The notes under the pieces were generated by a model, which was not told the DNA's origin, did no database searches, and saw nothing but the letters and a program-made list of their open reading frames with translations. The position numbers were made by a program, and so were the translations under genes. From positions 124,001-188,000 of the forward strand of contig JAGTXK010000229.1 in assembly GCA_019096195.1 (NCBI GenBank): a stretch of 64,000 nt of DNA, read 5' to 3'. Numbering within the stretch: position 1 is the stretch's first letter; every line of letters begins with the position of its first letter. Below, piece by piece: positions 40,277 to 50,702 of the stretch. This DNA comes from Boletus sp. NGJ. Taxonomy: Eukaryota > Basidiomycota > Agaricomycetes > Boletales > Boletaceae.

Positions 40277-42956
40277 ATGGCACAACCCTATCCTATCGTT
40301 GGTGTTGACACCGGTGTCCAGCCCCGTCTGGAGCTCCGCGATCTCCAAGCGAATCCCATTCAGTTTTCCCTCTTCATTCAGGCCTTGAATAAGATACACA
40401 ACATGAGGAACACTGAGAACGAGGACAGCCCTGACTACATTAACAAACCCAACAGCTGGTGGCAGATAGGTAAGCACATACCGATGCAGTGAAGATTATC
40501 ACGGCTCACAACCCTCAGGGGCAATTCACGGGTTACCCTATAACCCGTGGAGGTAAGATGACATGCGTATATACTTAACATCCTATAACTGATCACTTGC
40601 AGCGGTGATCCAAATGGGCCGCAGAATCCTGACCCAAATGCTGCGTGGGAGGGTAATTATTGTCTCTTCCTGAATGCGAACATTTCCAGAACTGACGAAA
40701 CTTGTACCTCAAGGCTACTGTTACCATGGCTGTCTGTACCTCCCTCGCGGCTCTCTCGAGGCATGCTGATATTCCGGACAGCGGCTTTGTTCCCTACTTG
40801 GCATCGTGTTTTGCTTCTGTTGGTGGAGGTGAGTGGCGCGTTCTGGTCATTATCGTTTCGATTTCACTCATTTTGAGTAGCAAGCTGTAGTCAATGAAGC
40901 GATCGCAATCGCCTCCCAGCTCGAAGCACAAAATCCTACTGCCAAGGAGGAAAATTGGCTGCAATCCGCAAAGAACCTTCGTTTCCCGTAAGTAATGTCC
41001 AGACACCCTAATACCAATAATGACATTTTCTCGAGATTCTGGGACTGGACGAAGCTCGAGACGGCCAATGAAGGCATCCCGCAGCTTCTTCAGGATCCAA
41101 CGATACAAATTGCGAATCCTGGTGGATCAAATACTCAAGTTCCAAATCCATTGAATCACTATCGCTACACTTTGAAACCTGGTGTCGCTGAAGGTGTGGA
41201 GTATATGGGTGACTGGGACCGCACGTATCGATGGGCCAATAATAGCGAGCGCCCGACGAAGGAAATGTACGATCAAGCACTCAAGTAAGTCATCATTGAA
41301 TACTATTGTCTGAGTCATGGAGGTTGTATCACCAGGGCGTTTTCGGTCGGGACTACCCTATACCTGTACGGTTCAGAAATCCATCTCCAGCCTGTTATCT
41401 GGCTTAGGGGAAAGGTCGCTGGATTATTTACATATGATCTGACACTGAACGATCCTTCGTACGGCCCAAACATGTAAGTTGGTCGTGCTGTCAAGAAACG
41501 GCTTACAAACGGTTCGTTCTAGGTGGGGATATTTCTCCAACGTGGGTGCAAAATCCGCCGGGGTTGATCCTCCTATGCCCACAATGCCACGTATGTTCAT
41601 ACTGTTATACCCACTCGTCTTAATTCTAATCTTTCACCTAGCATCGCTCGAGGAATCTCACAACATGGTCCATCTCGATACCGGCGGTAATGGATCGATG
41701 GTACGCGTCTTACGATTACCATCCCACTTGCGCTAACCCATAGTAGTCTGTGAACGAATATGCAGGTAATGTTAATCTTACTCTTTATGGTATTTTCGTC
41801 AATAGAATCCTTGCAGGTTTTGATCCCATCTTCTTCCTGCATCACTGTAACGTTGACCGTCTCTATGCCTTCTGGGAGTATCTCTATCCCAAGTACTGGA
41901 TTGAAGAGGGTTGGAAGTCTAAAACAGGCGAGATCGTTCCATTTGGTGCGTGTATTTCTCATTCCGTATCCTTGGATCCTCACCCATTACTTCCAGTAAC
42001 CACGCAGGGAAGCTTCTATCAGGATGCAAATGCTCCAGTGGACCATACTACCCCACTCGTCCCTTTCCGCACCGACTCAGATGCGTCAGATTATTGGACC
42101 TCGGACAACACACGTAGCTTGTTGGAGACTAATCCGGTAAATAAATGTAAGTGATGTGTCTATGGACATGATCCCATAATGAAGGTCTGTTTCAATAGAC
42201 TACACGTACCCTGGTATCAAAGACCCTAAAACCGGTACAGAGGTCAAGGTGGATGTGCCCTATGATGTGAACAATCTATCTCTCCGAGAGCAATACCAAC
42301 AGGTTCTTTACAACGAATGGAGTCAAGATCTCCGTGCCGTTGTCCAGACACATCGGGACGTGTCTGGAAAGTTACCAAAGCACGTCAATCTCCTGTTAAA
42401 AGAGGACAACGAAGCTTCGCATCTGCGTCATTTCTTCATCACCGGAGACCTGCCAGAGTTCGCATTCCCCGGATCGTACCGTCTCGAACTTTACCTGCTC
42501 CCAAAGGATGCCAAGCAGGCCGCAGTCCATGTCGTAAACAGCATCTCCGTGCTTGGGCGTGCAAACCCCGACAACTGTCCTGCCTGCAGAGATCGACGCA
42601 CTGCAGGAAGTCAAGTTCGTGGCCACATGCATTTGGACCCGCGTGTGATCCTCTACCTACTCAGCCAACTGGATGCTACTCAGCTCCCGGCGATCACTGA
42701 CTTGGACCGGCTAACTGTCCTGATCCAGGGGAGCTTTGGGATGAGACTGGTGAAACCAAACGGCACCAGACTCGCCGTTGCAGACCCATACACGGGTGCC
42801 AATAATGAGCCTCTGGAAGACGCCAGGGCACCCCAGTTAACGCTTCATTCGCACGTTGTTAGCTTCAAACCCGCGGACACGACTGCTCCGCTCAAGTTCC
42901 ACCAAACCGTGACTCATGGTGCATTTGGAGATCAAAGCGGATGGAAGACGATCTAG
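40277..42956 (+). CDS. Tyrosinase (polyphenol oxidase)
   Basis: Fourteen exons, with introns of 46-61 nt, give 672 residues: 40277-40469, 40519-40552, 40603-40652, 40714-40731 (18 nt), 40782-40828, 40881-40987, 41036-41284, 41336-41473, 41523-41590, 41642-41700, 41747-41765 (19 nt), 41817-41945, 41997-42146, 42199-42956. The type-3 copper centre is visible: CuA GYCYHGSALFPTWHR and RFPFWDW; CuB ESHNMVH and FDPIFFLHHCNVDRLYAFWE. A C-terminal domain follows (YYTYPGI onward, about 250 residues) which in agaric tyrosinases caps the active site until proteolysis. No signal peptide is seen, so it is likely cytosolic, oxidising mono- and diphenols to quinones for melanin. A 42-nt stretch inside exon 8 (GTACGG...CTTAG) could be a further in-frame intron. 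Confidence 0.93.
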
Positions 42957-43877
42957 GTGGGTTCTCCGATTTTATGTCTCTGGCGTCCGTGGTAAAGCTT
43001 ACTTTCCGAGTCGTTGATAGGCACGGAGACATGGACTGTCCACCATCAACAAGTTGTCAACCGTCGATTCCCCCCCTTTCTTTCCGTCCCACGAAAAAGC
43101 AAGAAAAAGAACCAGTGTACGATATCTCGACGCGTGTGTCCAGCTTTTCCTCGTCTTTGCAGATTTCTTTTTTTTTTTGGCCATCTTGTTCTCGCAGTGT
43201 TGACTGGTGTCCGGGAATGTAAGACCAGCACATCTAACCACCGATCCTTGCGATTAGCGCGACATGAAATTTGTAACAATGTAACACGCGCTTCGTGAAC
43301 TTGAAATTCAATTCAAGTCGTTCATTTCTCGCTGCGTCCGCGTCCGCGTCTGTCTATCGCATCCCGCTTAGTTGCGCAAGTGTGATGACAGCATTTGATC
43401 GGATCCACCTTCCGCATAAGCAGAAAACCCCTAGAAACACCATTTTCATATGATGTAGTGCGCTGCGGAACGTTGTTCAAACTAGAAATTGACGATCAAG
43501 TTGTATCATGGACTATAGCTACATGAGTGTCAAGTGAGGCGAAAAGCAAGGTATGAAAGCGTGCGGATGGTGCACGACACGTGTATAGGCTACAGCGATA
43601 ATCGTATGTATATATATCGTAAGTTATGGAGTATGAGCGTGAACGTGAAATGCGAATGATAGCGATAAAAAGAATAAAAAGCTGTCAACAATATACCCGA
43701 GTGTGATGAAGCAACCCAAGCGACGGATGGGAGAACGAGGACTGAAATGAAATAAACAAAGCAGCGATAGCATGAGCGTCGAAGTCATTCGATCATACCA
43801 TAAGACAAGGTTGAGTCTGTGGAGCGTGTCCATCGTCTCGTTCGAAACCAGGTCGTCAATTCATCCCAAGCCTCATA
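42957..43877. other. Convergent intergenic stretch
   Basis: Shared 3' flank of tyrosinase and the Ser/Pro-rich gene. The part 43495-43620 recurs at 46320-46440 as part of the tandem duplication. No gene is seen. Confidence 0.45.
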
Positions 43878-45431
43878 TTAGGTGGTGCGCAAGAACATCG
43901 ACACGGGCGTGAGCTTCCTCTTCAGCCCACGAGGTGAATCCCTAGGCGATCCTTCGTGGCTGTCACACTCGGATGAGCTTGTTCCTGCACTCGACGTCGA
44001 CGACCGCAATCCTTGCCGGCGGATACGTTTGCTTAGAGTGCCCAGCCGCGAGTGTTTCGTGGGAAAGCCATGCATGTTCTTCGAGAGATGAGGAGACATC
44101 TGTGGCGGAACATTTTGAGGAGGGAGAAGCCCTCGACGTGCTCGAGAGCCAAACACGTTCCTGAGAGGGAAGAGGAGTGTGGGCGTCCGTGGTGGCTCGA
44201 CAGCGGGGGAGTCCAACGAGCTGGTGGACCAACGGCTGCGCAAGCGCTGCGTGGATTCAAGCTCAGAGTCGGGGGAAGGTGACTTGGGGAAAGAGAGTGG
44301 TGAGGTAGGAGTATCTGAAGAGCCTGAGGACGCAAAAGATAAGGTGGAATCAACGGAGGAACGCGGGGGATCTGAGTCGGTGCTCGAACCCGGAAGTACT
44401 ACTTCACTGTCCGTTCCAGAAAGAGGAGTTTCTGGGATTTCAGATTCCTCTGGGAAGATACAATCCTCAATATCCAGGGGAACTGCCACTCGAGGGAATG
44501 CGCGAGAATCCTTTCGAGCGCATGTCTGCACCGGAGGTAAAGTTGGGATCGAAGGGAAAGGGAAGACAGGAACAGTGGCAGGGGGCGAGTGTCTGCTACG
44601 ACCCCGAGGGTTCGGTTCAGGAACGTCGACGTTCGCGGGTAAAGCCTCGGCAGCGATGGTAAGGGAGTCGCGGCGTGCTGGAGATGTAGTAGAGATGGTG
44701 GCAGGAGATACGGAGATGAAATCCTCGAATTCGTGCATGTAAAAGTTTTGCTCTGCCTGCTCTGCGCCTTCCGTCGCCTCTTTAGCTTCAGCGGAGGATT
44801 CGGGCTGTTCTTCAGTCACTGGAAAAGGCGCGGCTCTCGTTTCTTCCTTCTCCAAGTCGTTGTGAATATCCTCGTCTTCTTGGCAGATCGAGGACTGCGT
44901 CTTGATGGTGCAATGAGGGCGGATAGAGATGCGCTGGGGACGGGCATTGGGGGTGGGGGGCATGACGTCGTGTCCATCCTCGTTATCTGAGATCCCATGG
45001 ATAGTGGGTACATCTTTGCTCGAGGCACCGTTGGGAGTTGAAGACGAAGCAGAAAGAGTAGGCGACCGAGGTGCTTCATCAATTGAAAAAGCATAGGTGG
45101 AGAGAGAGACGCCAGATGTCTTCAACTCTGACGGTTGCAAAAAAGACTGGGTCCGGCGCCTTGTTGCTGGGAAACGGGTAGAGGAAACGTCGATATCAGC
45201 CTCATGTTCTGACAACTCAGGGATGACTTGAAGGGGCGGAGGCCGAGTTTTTCGACTAGCGAGGATGGAAGAGCGAGAAGGTGGACACACAATGTCTGTA
45301 TTTGCAGAAATGGAGTCCGTTCGAGTACGAGCACGAGGAGATCTGCGCTTGAATGAAGCGTGAGGAAAAACTGTGGGACGTGTGAGCTTTGGACTGGAGG
45401 GTGCAGTGCTACAAAGTACGAGATGGCATTT
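43878..45431 (-). CDS. Ser/Pro-rich low-complexity protein
   Basis: One open minus-strand frame runs from 45431 to a stop at 43878 (over 500 codons). No ATG lies in frame at its 5' end; translation may begin on a separate exon or at an internal Met. The protein is disordered in appearance: Arg/Pro-rich N-terminal part (KRRSPRARTRTDS, SRKTRPPPLQVIPELSE), acidic patches (ICQEDEDIHNDLEKEE, EQNFYMHEFEDFIS), many SP/TP sites (SFPKSPSPDSELEST, PPRTPTLLFPL), and a Ser-rich C-terminus (RSSTSSAGTSSSECDSHEGS) ending in VSMFLRTT. No domain is recognised. Many SP/TP sites suggest a phosphoregulated nuclear or cytoskeletal protein, as inference only. A diverged copy lies at 46666-48413. Confidence 0.6.
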   Translation of the reverse strand, partial: KCHLVLCSTAPSSPKLTRPTVFPHASFKRRSPRARTRTDSISANTDIVCPPSRSSILASRKTRPPPLQVIPELSEHEADIDVSSTRFPATRRRTQSFLQPSELKTSGVSLSTYAFSIDEAPRSPTLSASSSTPNGASSKDVPTIHGISDNEDGHDVMPPTPNARPQRISIRPHCTIKTQSSICQEDEDIHNDLEKEETRAAPFPVTEEQPESSAEAKEATEGAEQAEQNFYMHEFEDFISVSPATISTTSPARRDSLTIAAEALPANVDVPEPNPRGRSRHSPPATVPVFPFPSIPTLPPVQTCARKDSRAFPRVAVPLDIEDCIFPEESEIPETPLSGTDSEVVLPGSSTDSDPPRSSVDSTLSFASSGSSDTPTSPLSFPKSPSPDSELESTQRLRSRWSTSSLDSPAVEPPRTPTLLFPLRNVFGSRARRGLLPPQNVPPQMSPHLSKNMHGFPTKHSRLGTLSKRIRRQGLRSSTSSAGTSSSECDSHEGSPRDSPRGLKRKLTPVSMFLRTT

Positions 45432-45659
45432 TCATTTTCTGTGTGGACAAGTTCTATGGTGTCGATCAAGATAGGATAGCTAGCTAGCTTGAAGCTGTAT
45501 GAGAGTGTGCGGGAGTCATTGAAGAGACAGGGTCGGGAGTAACTTAGTAAAGCACAGTTCATCTCGTAATATTGTAGAATTGTCTTTATGCGGAGTGGAC
45601 AAAACAAACCATATTATATTATGTCAGCTATCACTACTATCTCACAACGCAGCCGGTGA

Positions 45660-46170
45660 TCTTTGATCTCACTCTTTATGGTATCTTCCAAAGTAGCCAC
45701 TCCGTGTCGTAAACAAACATCTCAGCGTTCGGGGGCGCGCAAATCTCAACAGCTGTATCTGCCTGCAGAGATCGACGGGCTGCAGAAAGTCAAATCCGTG
45801 GCTACCTGCATTTGGACCTAGTCAGTCAACTGGATGCCACTCCTCTCCCAGCGATCACTGACTTGGATCGTCTAACTGTCCTGATCCAGGGTGAAACTAG
45901 ACAACAAAGGATACGCTACTGCAGACCCACAACATTGGCGCTGACGATAGGCCCCCAGAAGAGGCAAAGGCAACCCCAGTCAACACTGCGCCTACGTTAT
46001 CCGCTTCAAATAAGCGGTCCGCGTACGGCCGCTCTGCTCAAGTTCTGGTACGCCGTGGCACAAGGTGCATTTGGAGAGCGTATGGAACAGAAACGATCGT
46101 CTAGATCGTTTTCTATTTTATTCGCTCTCTCTGATGTTCGTGGTGAAGCTTCCTTCCCGAGTCGTTGATA
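45660..46170 (+). pseudogene. Tyrosinase C-terminal fragment
   Basis: Matches parts of the intact gene: CACTCTTTATGGTATCTTCC (compare 41780), CCTGCAGAGATCGACG (compare 42581), CCAGCGATCACTGACTTGGA (compare 42688) and CTCAAGTTCTGG...GCATTTGGAGA. Encoded remnants include SQLDATPLPAITDLDRLTVL. Both copper sites are absent and the frame is broken by deletions, so it cannot be an enzyme. Confidence 0.8.
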
Positions 46171-46665
46171 GGTATAGAGGCATGGACATGGACATGGATC
46201 GTCCACGATCAAAGGGAACACAAGTTTCAGGTTGGAGACTCATGACTAGATACATGACGTAGCGCGCAACTCGGTCGAACTTGAGATCGACTTGTGTCAA
46301 GAAAGTTGGTTCATTCAGAGACTACAGCTACACGAGTGTCAAGTGAGACGAAAAGGAGAGTATGAAAGCGCGCGCCCTGTGCACGACACATGTCTAGGCT
46401 ACAACGGTAATCGTGTGTGTGTGTGTGTCGTATGTAGAACGAGCGTGAAATGCGGATGATGATAGCAATGAAAAGAATAAAAAAAGTGTGTCAACAATGT
46501 ACTCGAGTCAGATGAAGCCAAGTAGACGGGAGAAAAAAAAAGGCAGTGATTAGCATGAACGTCGAAGAATATACTATCATATACCACAAGACAAAGGTTG
46601 CGTCTGTGAAGCGTGTCCATCGTCTCGTCCATATCCAGGTTGTCAATTCGTCCCGAGCCTCCGAG

Positions 46666-48413
46666 TCACATCAGGCGGTGCGCAAGAACATCGACACGGG
46701 AATGGGCCTCCTCTTCAACCCACGAGGCGATCCCCTTGGGCGATCCATCATGGCTGTCACACTCGGATGAGCTTGTCCCCGCACTCGACGTCGACGATCG
46801 CGATCTCCGCCGACGGAGGTGTTTGCCCAGAGTGCTCAGCGGCGATTGCGTCGTCGGAAGGCTATGCTTGTTCTTCGGGAGATGCTGTGGTGGAACCTTT
46901 GGGGGAGGGAGAAGCACGCGACGCGCTCGAGAGCCAAGTACGTTCTTGAGAGGAAAGAGGAGCGTGGGCGTCCGTGGTGGCTCGGCAGCGAGAGAGGCCA
47001 ACGTGCTGGAGGACCAACGGCTGCGCAAGCACTGTGTGGATTCAAGCTCAGAATCAGGAGAGGGTGAATTTAGGAAAGAGAATGGTGAGATGGGATTAAC
47101 TGAAGACGTCAAAGACGCAAAAGATGAAGTGGAATCAACGGAGGAACGCGGGGCGTCTGAGTCGGTGCTCGAACGCGGAAGGGCCGCTCCACCGTACATT
47201 CCAGAAAAGGGAGTTTCTGGGATCGCAGGTGGAAGTGGGCGGGTGCTAGCAGAGAGAGTGTGCGCGAAAGAAGCTTGAGAGTAGACGCTTGCTCTCTCCT
47301 CTGCGTCGTAAACCTGCACGATGGTGTTCGATCCACGAGAGGGGATATGGGATATGAGGATTGTCTTCTGGGAAGATGCAATCCTCAATATCCAGGGGAA
47401 CCGCCACTCGAGGGAGTGGGCGCGACTCTGATGGAGATGACGGAGGATGATTGGGGGGTGATGGAATGTTGCGCTTCCGGCGGGCAATAGATGTTTGAGC
47501 GCTTGTCTGCACCAGAGGTAAAGTTGCGAGCAAAGGGAAGGTGGAGAGTGGGGGAGTGACAGGAGGGAGAAGGGGAAGAGGCTTTGAGTGTCTGCTACGA
47601 CCTCGGGGTTTCGGTTCGGGAACATTGATGACCATGGGTAAAGCCTCGGCAACGAGGGTAAGGGAGTCACGACGCGCCGAAAAAGTCGTAGAGGGGACAA
47701 TAGGAGATAGGGAGATGAAATCCTCGAATTCGTGGGCGTAGAAGTCTTGCTCTGCCTCTTCTACGCCTTCCGCCGCCACCTTATCTTCAGTGGAGCATTC
47801 GGGCAGCTCTTCAGTCACTGGGAGAACGGCTTTCTCTTCTTCCTTCTCGAAGTCGTTGTGAATATCCTCGTCTTCTTGGCAGATCAAGGGCCGCGTCTTA
47901 GTGATGCAAAGAGGACGGATGGGAGATCCGCTGGGGACGAGGGGTGAGAAGCATGAGGTCTTGTCCATCCTCGTCATCTGAGATCCCAGGGGTAGTGGGC
48001 ACATCCTCGCTCGAGGCACCGTCGGAAGTTGAAGACGACGCAGAAAGAGCAGGCGAGCGAGATGCTTCGTCGCTGGACATGAACAGCTCATCATCGATTG
48101 AGAAGGTATAAGCGGAGAGAGTGATGCGAGACGCCTTCAACGTTGGTTGTTGGGGAAAAGATTGCGTCGGGCGTGCTGTTGCTGGCGAATGGGCAGAGGA
48201 AATGTCGATAACAAGCTCATTTTCTGACAACTCAGGGATAATTTGGAGTGGCGGGGGTCGAGTTTTTCGACGAGCGAGGATCGAAGAGCGAGAAGGTGGA
48301 CACACAGTGTCCGTATCCACAGAAATGGAGTTCTTTCGAGCTCGAGTACGAGGAGAGCGCTTTAGTGAAGCGCGAGGAAAGACTGTGGGACATGTGAACT
48401 TTTCAGCTGAGGG
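46666..48413 (-). pseudogene. Ser/Pro-rich protein, second copy (frame-broken)
   Basis: This is the paralogue of 43878-45431, alignable end to end (SRSSILARRKTRPPPLQIIP, ICQEDEDIHNDFEKEE, DFYAHEFEDFISLSP, LPRVAVPLDIEDCIFPE, PPRTPTLLFPLKNVLGS, RSSTSSAGTSSSECDSHDG). The frame shifts once near 47925 (one extra base beside CAGCGGATCTCCCATCC). It departs again near 47250-47400, where this copy has about 130 nt not present in copy 1, which might be an intron or an insertion. The end is altered (DVLAHRLM instead of SMFLRTT). Probably a pseudogene; a gene with an unusual intron cannot be excluded. Confidence 0.6.
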
Positions 48414-48470
48414 CTAAAGGGTGCAGTACCGCAACATACGAGAAGTCATTTCAGGTCGTGCTCTGCGCGG

Positions 48471-50702
48471 ACAAGTTCTATGGTGTTGATCAATGATTGC
48501 AGGAGGCAAGGAGCAATGAGCAATGAAGAGATATAGCACTGGGCGGAGGCGTAAATAATAAGCTACGTCACTGACGAGCAACAATAGAATAGCCTTTGGC
48601 GACTTGGAGGGAGAACGTGGGCCATTGTGCCGCTCCTCCTGGCCTTTTGTCGTCCGACTCTCATTGTCCTTGTTCCCTATTGTCAACAACACCTGCCCTT
48701 TTTGGATATTCCTTTCAGCCTCGCGGACTTGGATTTTATTGTTTGTCTGTATTTCGTACATTAATTTCCCTTGTTCTGCGCGGGAATTGCTTTTACCTAA
48801 TTAAATTTTCGCACGACCTGAGCTTTCGGCCCAGTCTTGAAACATCTGCCCCGGTCATCCTATAGGCAAGCATTGTTTTGGGCTTTAAATCTGGCTACCA
48901 GCATCCTATTTTTTACTACTACGCACATGATTTCTTATGTGCGTCCAGCATCTCAATCGGGTTGAGACCTGCACCGAATTGTTGCAAACATTGAACGACT
49001 ACTTTGCTCCGCCAAACAGCCATCGTCTATCTTGGTTTCCTTGGCCACTAGTCTCCTCGTAACGGCGCTCGCATATGCTATTAATTTGGCGTACTTGGGG
49101 ACCCTTCAGCGATTCGCCGCCGCGCTTTGGGCCGTTAATGCGCCATCGGCTACTTCCCGGTATCATTCGACAATTGATGGTTTGAAAGAGGTAATACAGG
49201 CCGCATCTGCGATCGTGTATCTGTCCCCCACCGCATATTCTCCTGTGTCGGAGCAATTCCTGGGGGGATTTAGTCACCTTCAAGTTGAAAAGGCCCTCGG
49301 CAGCGTGCGGTTCGCGAATCCATGCCCTTCAAGTTGTTCGTGACTGCCTTCTATGAAAAAATCCAACTCTAGCACGTTGAGTTGTAATAAAACTGGGTCG
49401 GTAGGCCCATCAGTTCGGCCGTAGGTTCAGCGAGGCAGTCGAATTCTGCTAGTCGGGACCTCCACAAGCGTTGCTAGGTACCTGTGTCAGCAGTACTAGT
49501 ACCAGTGCAGTGGTAGCCACAGACAACTTGATGCACGGGTACAGTTAATCACAACAATCTATGTACGGTTAGTCTGCAGTTATTTTGCTGTTTCCGCAGT
49601 AGTAGAGTAACATGCTGCTGAGTTTTCGCCCGTGCCCAAGCCTGAGCAGCTCTACCTTCGTGGCGTATACGGGCGAGGCCGGCATGTCACGAACTATATA
49701 TCACCCGAGCAGGGATGAAAGTTTCAGGAAACCTTGTTTCCGTACACGTTCATGTTTCACTTGGCTACACGTCGTCCTGTGGCCAACACCTTTAACCTCA
49801 GGCCGAGTTTGTATATCGATCGTATCGATGAGACGATCTAATCCGAGTCCAGATCAACAGGACGCAGTGGCTACTAGAGCGATGAAACATGTTCACGTCC
49901 AAACGGGTATGTATTATAAATTAATTGTTACTGCCAGTGTTTTCATATCCACAACGGTGGTAGTGGCGATCGCATGCAGAGCGACGTGTCAAATCTTAGC
50001 TTGTGCCATTCCCGTCGCGTTTTCCTAGGTGTCTGTCAACATTCATGGATGGGCTAAATTCTCTAGTACTCGACTCGACGGAATGAAGAGTTTCTTGGGC
50101 GCGCGTCTACCTGTGGCGTCATGAACTCGGCATAAGCACTTTGAATCTTCGAACCTTACCCCGAACTCTTGGTCACCTCCTACACCAAAAGTCTCCGTAA
50201 TCATGCTCCAGAGCAGATCTGTAACTATCGAATGAAGGGCGTCGTGTAACACATCTGCGATCGATGGTAACAATTATTCCCCATGACAAACTGGGCAGAC
50301 TTCGGGGAGCAAGTTTTGTACGAGTTCGGTCTTGGGCGACCATCGTGACTGCCAATGTTTGATCATCCTGCGAGTGCCAGTGTGTGCTGTGGGCCAGGAT
50401 ATCCACTATGTGGTAATGCCGAGGAAGAGTACCCGGCCAAACCGGATTATAGTAATCCCTATCGCTCACCGAATTCAGCCATTGCTGAGACAGCGAGGAG
50501 GCAATGTGAGAACTATCGTTTCGGCGTAAATGGGCGCAAAAGTCCCAGACACGCAATCGCCACATCTCTACAGTACTGTAACTCTAAGCAGTGCGTACAA
50601 TCCACGTATTTGGTATACAACTTAGAAGCCAGCGACATGTAGACCTCTCGAGTCGGCCAGCCGGTATCACAGCGAAAAACATACTGGTACAATGCTCTCT
50701 CA
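48471..50702. other. Gene-poor stretch with two hydrophobic open frames
   Basis: Two plus-strand frames deserve note. The one at 49032-49343 (SLATSLLVTALAYAINLAYL, LKEVIQAASAIVYLSP) and the one at 49612-50028 (KLIVTASVFISTTVVVAIAC) could be pieces of membrane-protein genes, but neither has a family match or clear splice context. Elsewhere nothing gene-like is seen. Confidence 0.3.

Larger units (their letters stand above)
45660..48470. repeat. Second copy of the tyrosinase / Ser-rich gene segment
   Basis: Collinear with about 41760-45600: tyrosinase C-terminal sequence, shared 3' flank (GTGTCAAGTGAGNCGAAAAG in both) and the Ser/Pro-rich gene. The tyrosinase part is mostly lost, and the Ser-rich part is retained over its whole length. 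Confidence 0.8.

Noticed and set aside
44179-44742. Long plus-strand frames over the Ser/Pro-rich gene
   Set aside because: Antisense shadows caused by biased codon composition of the minus-strand gene; not conserved in the second copy independently of it.
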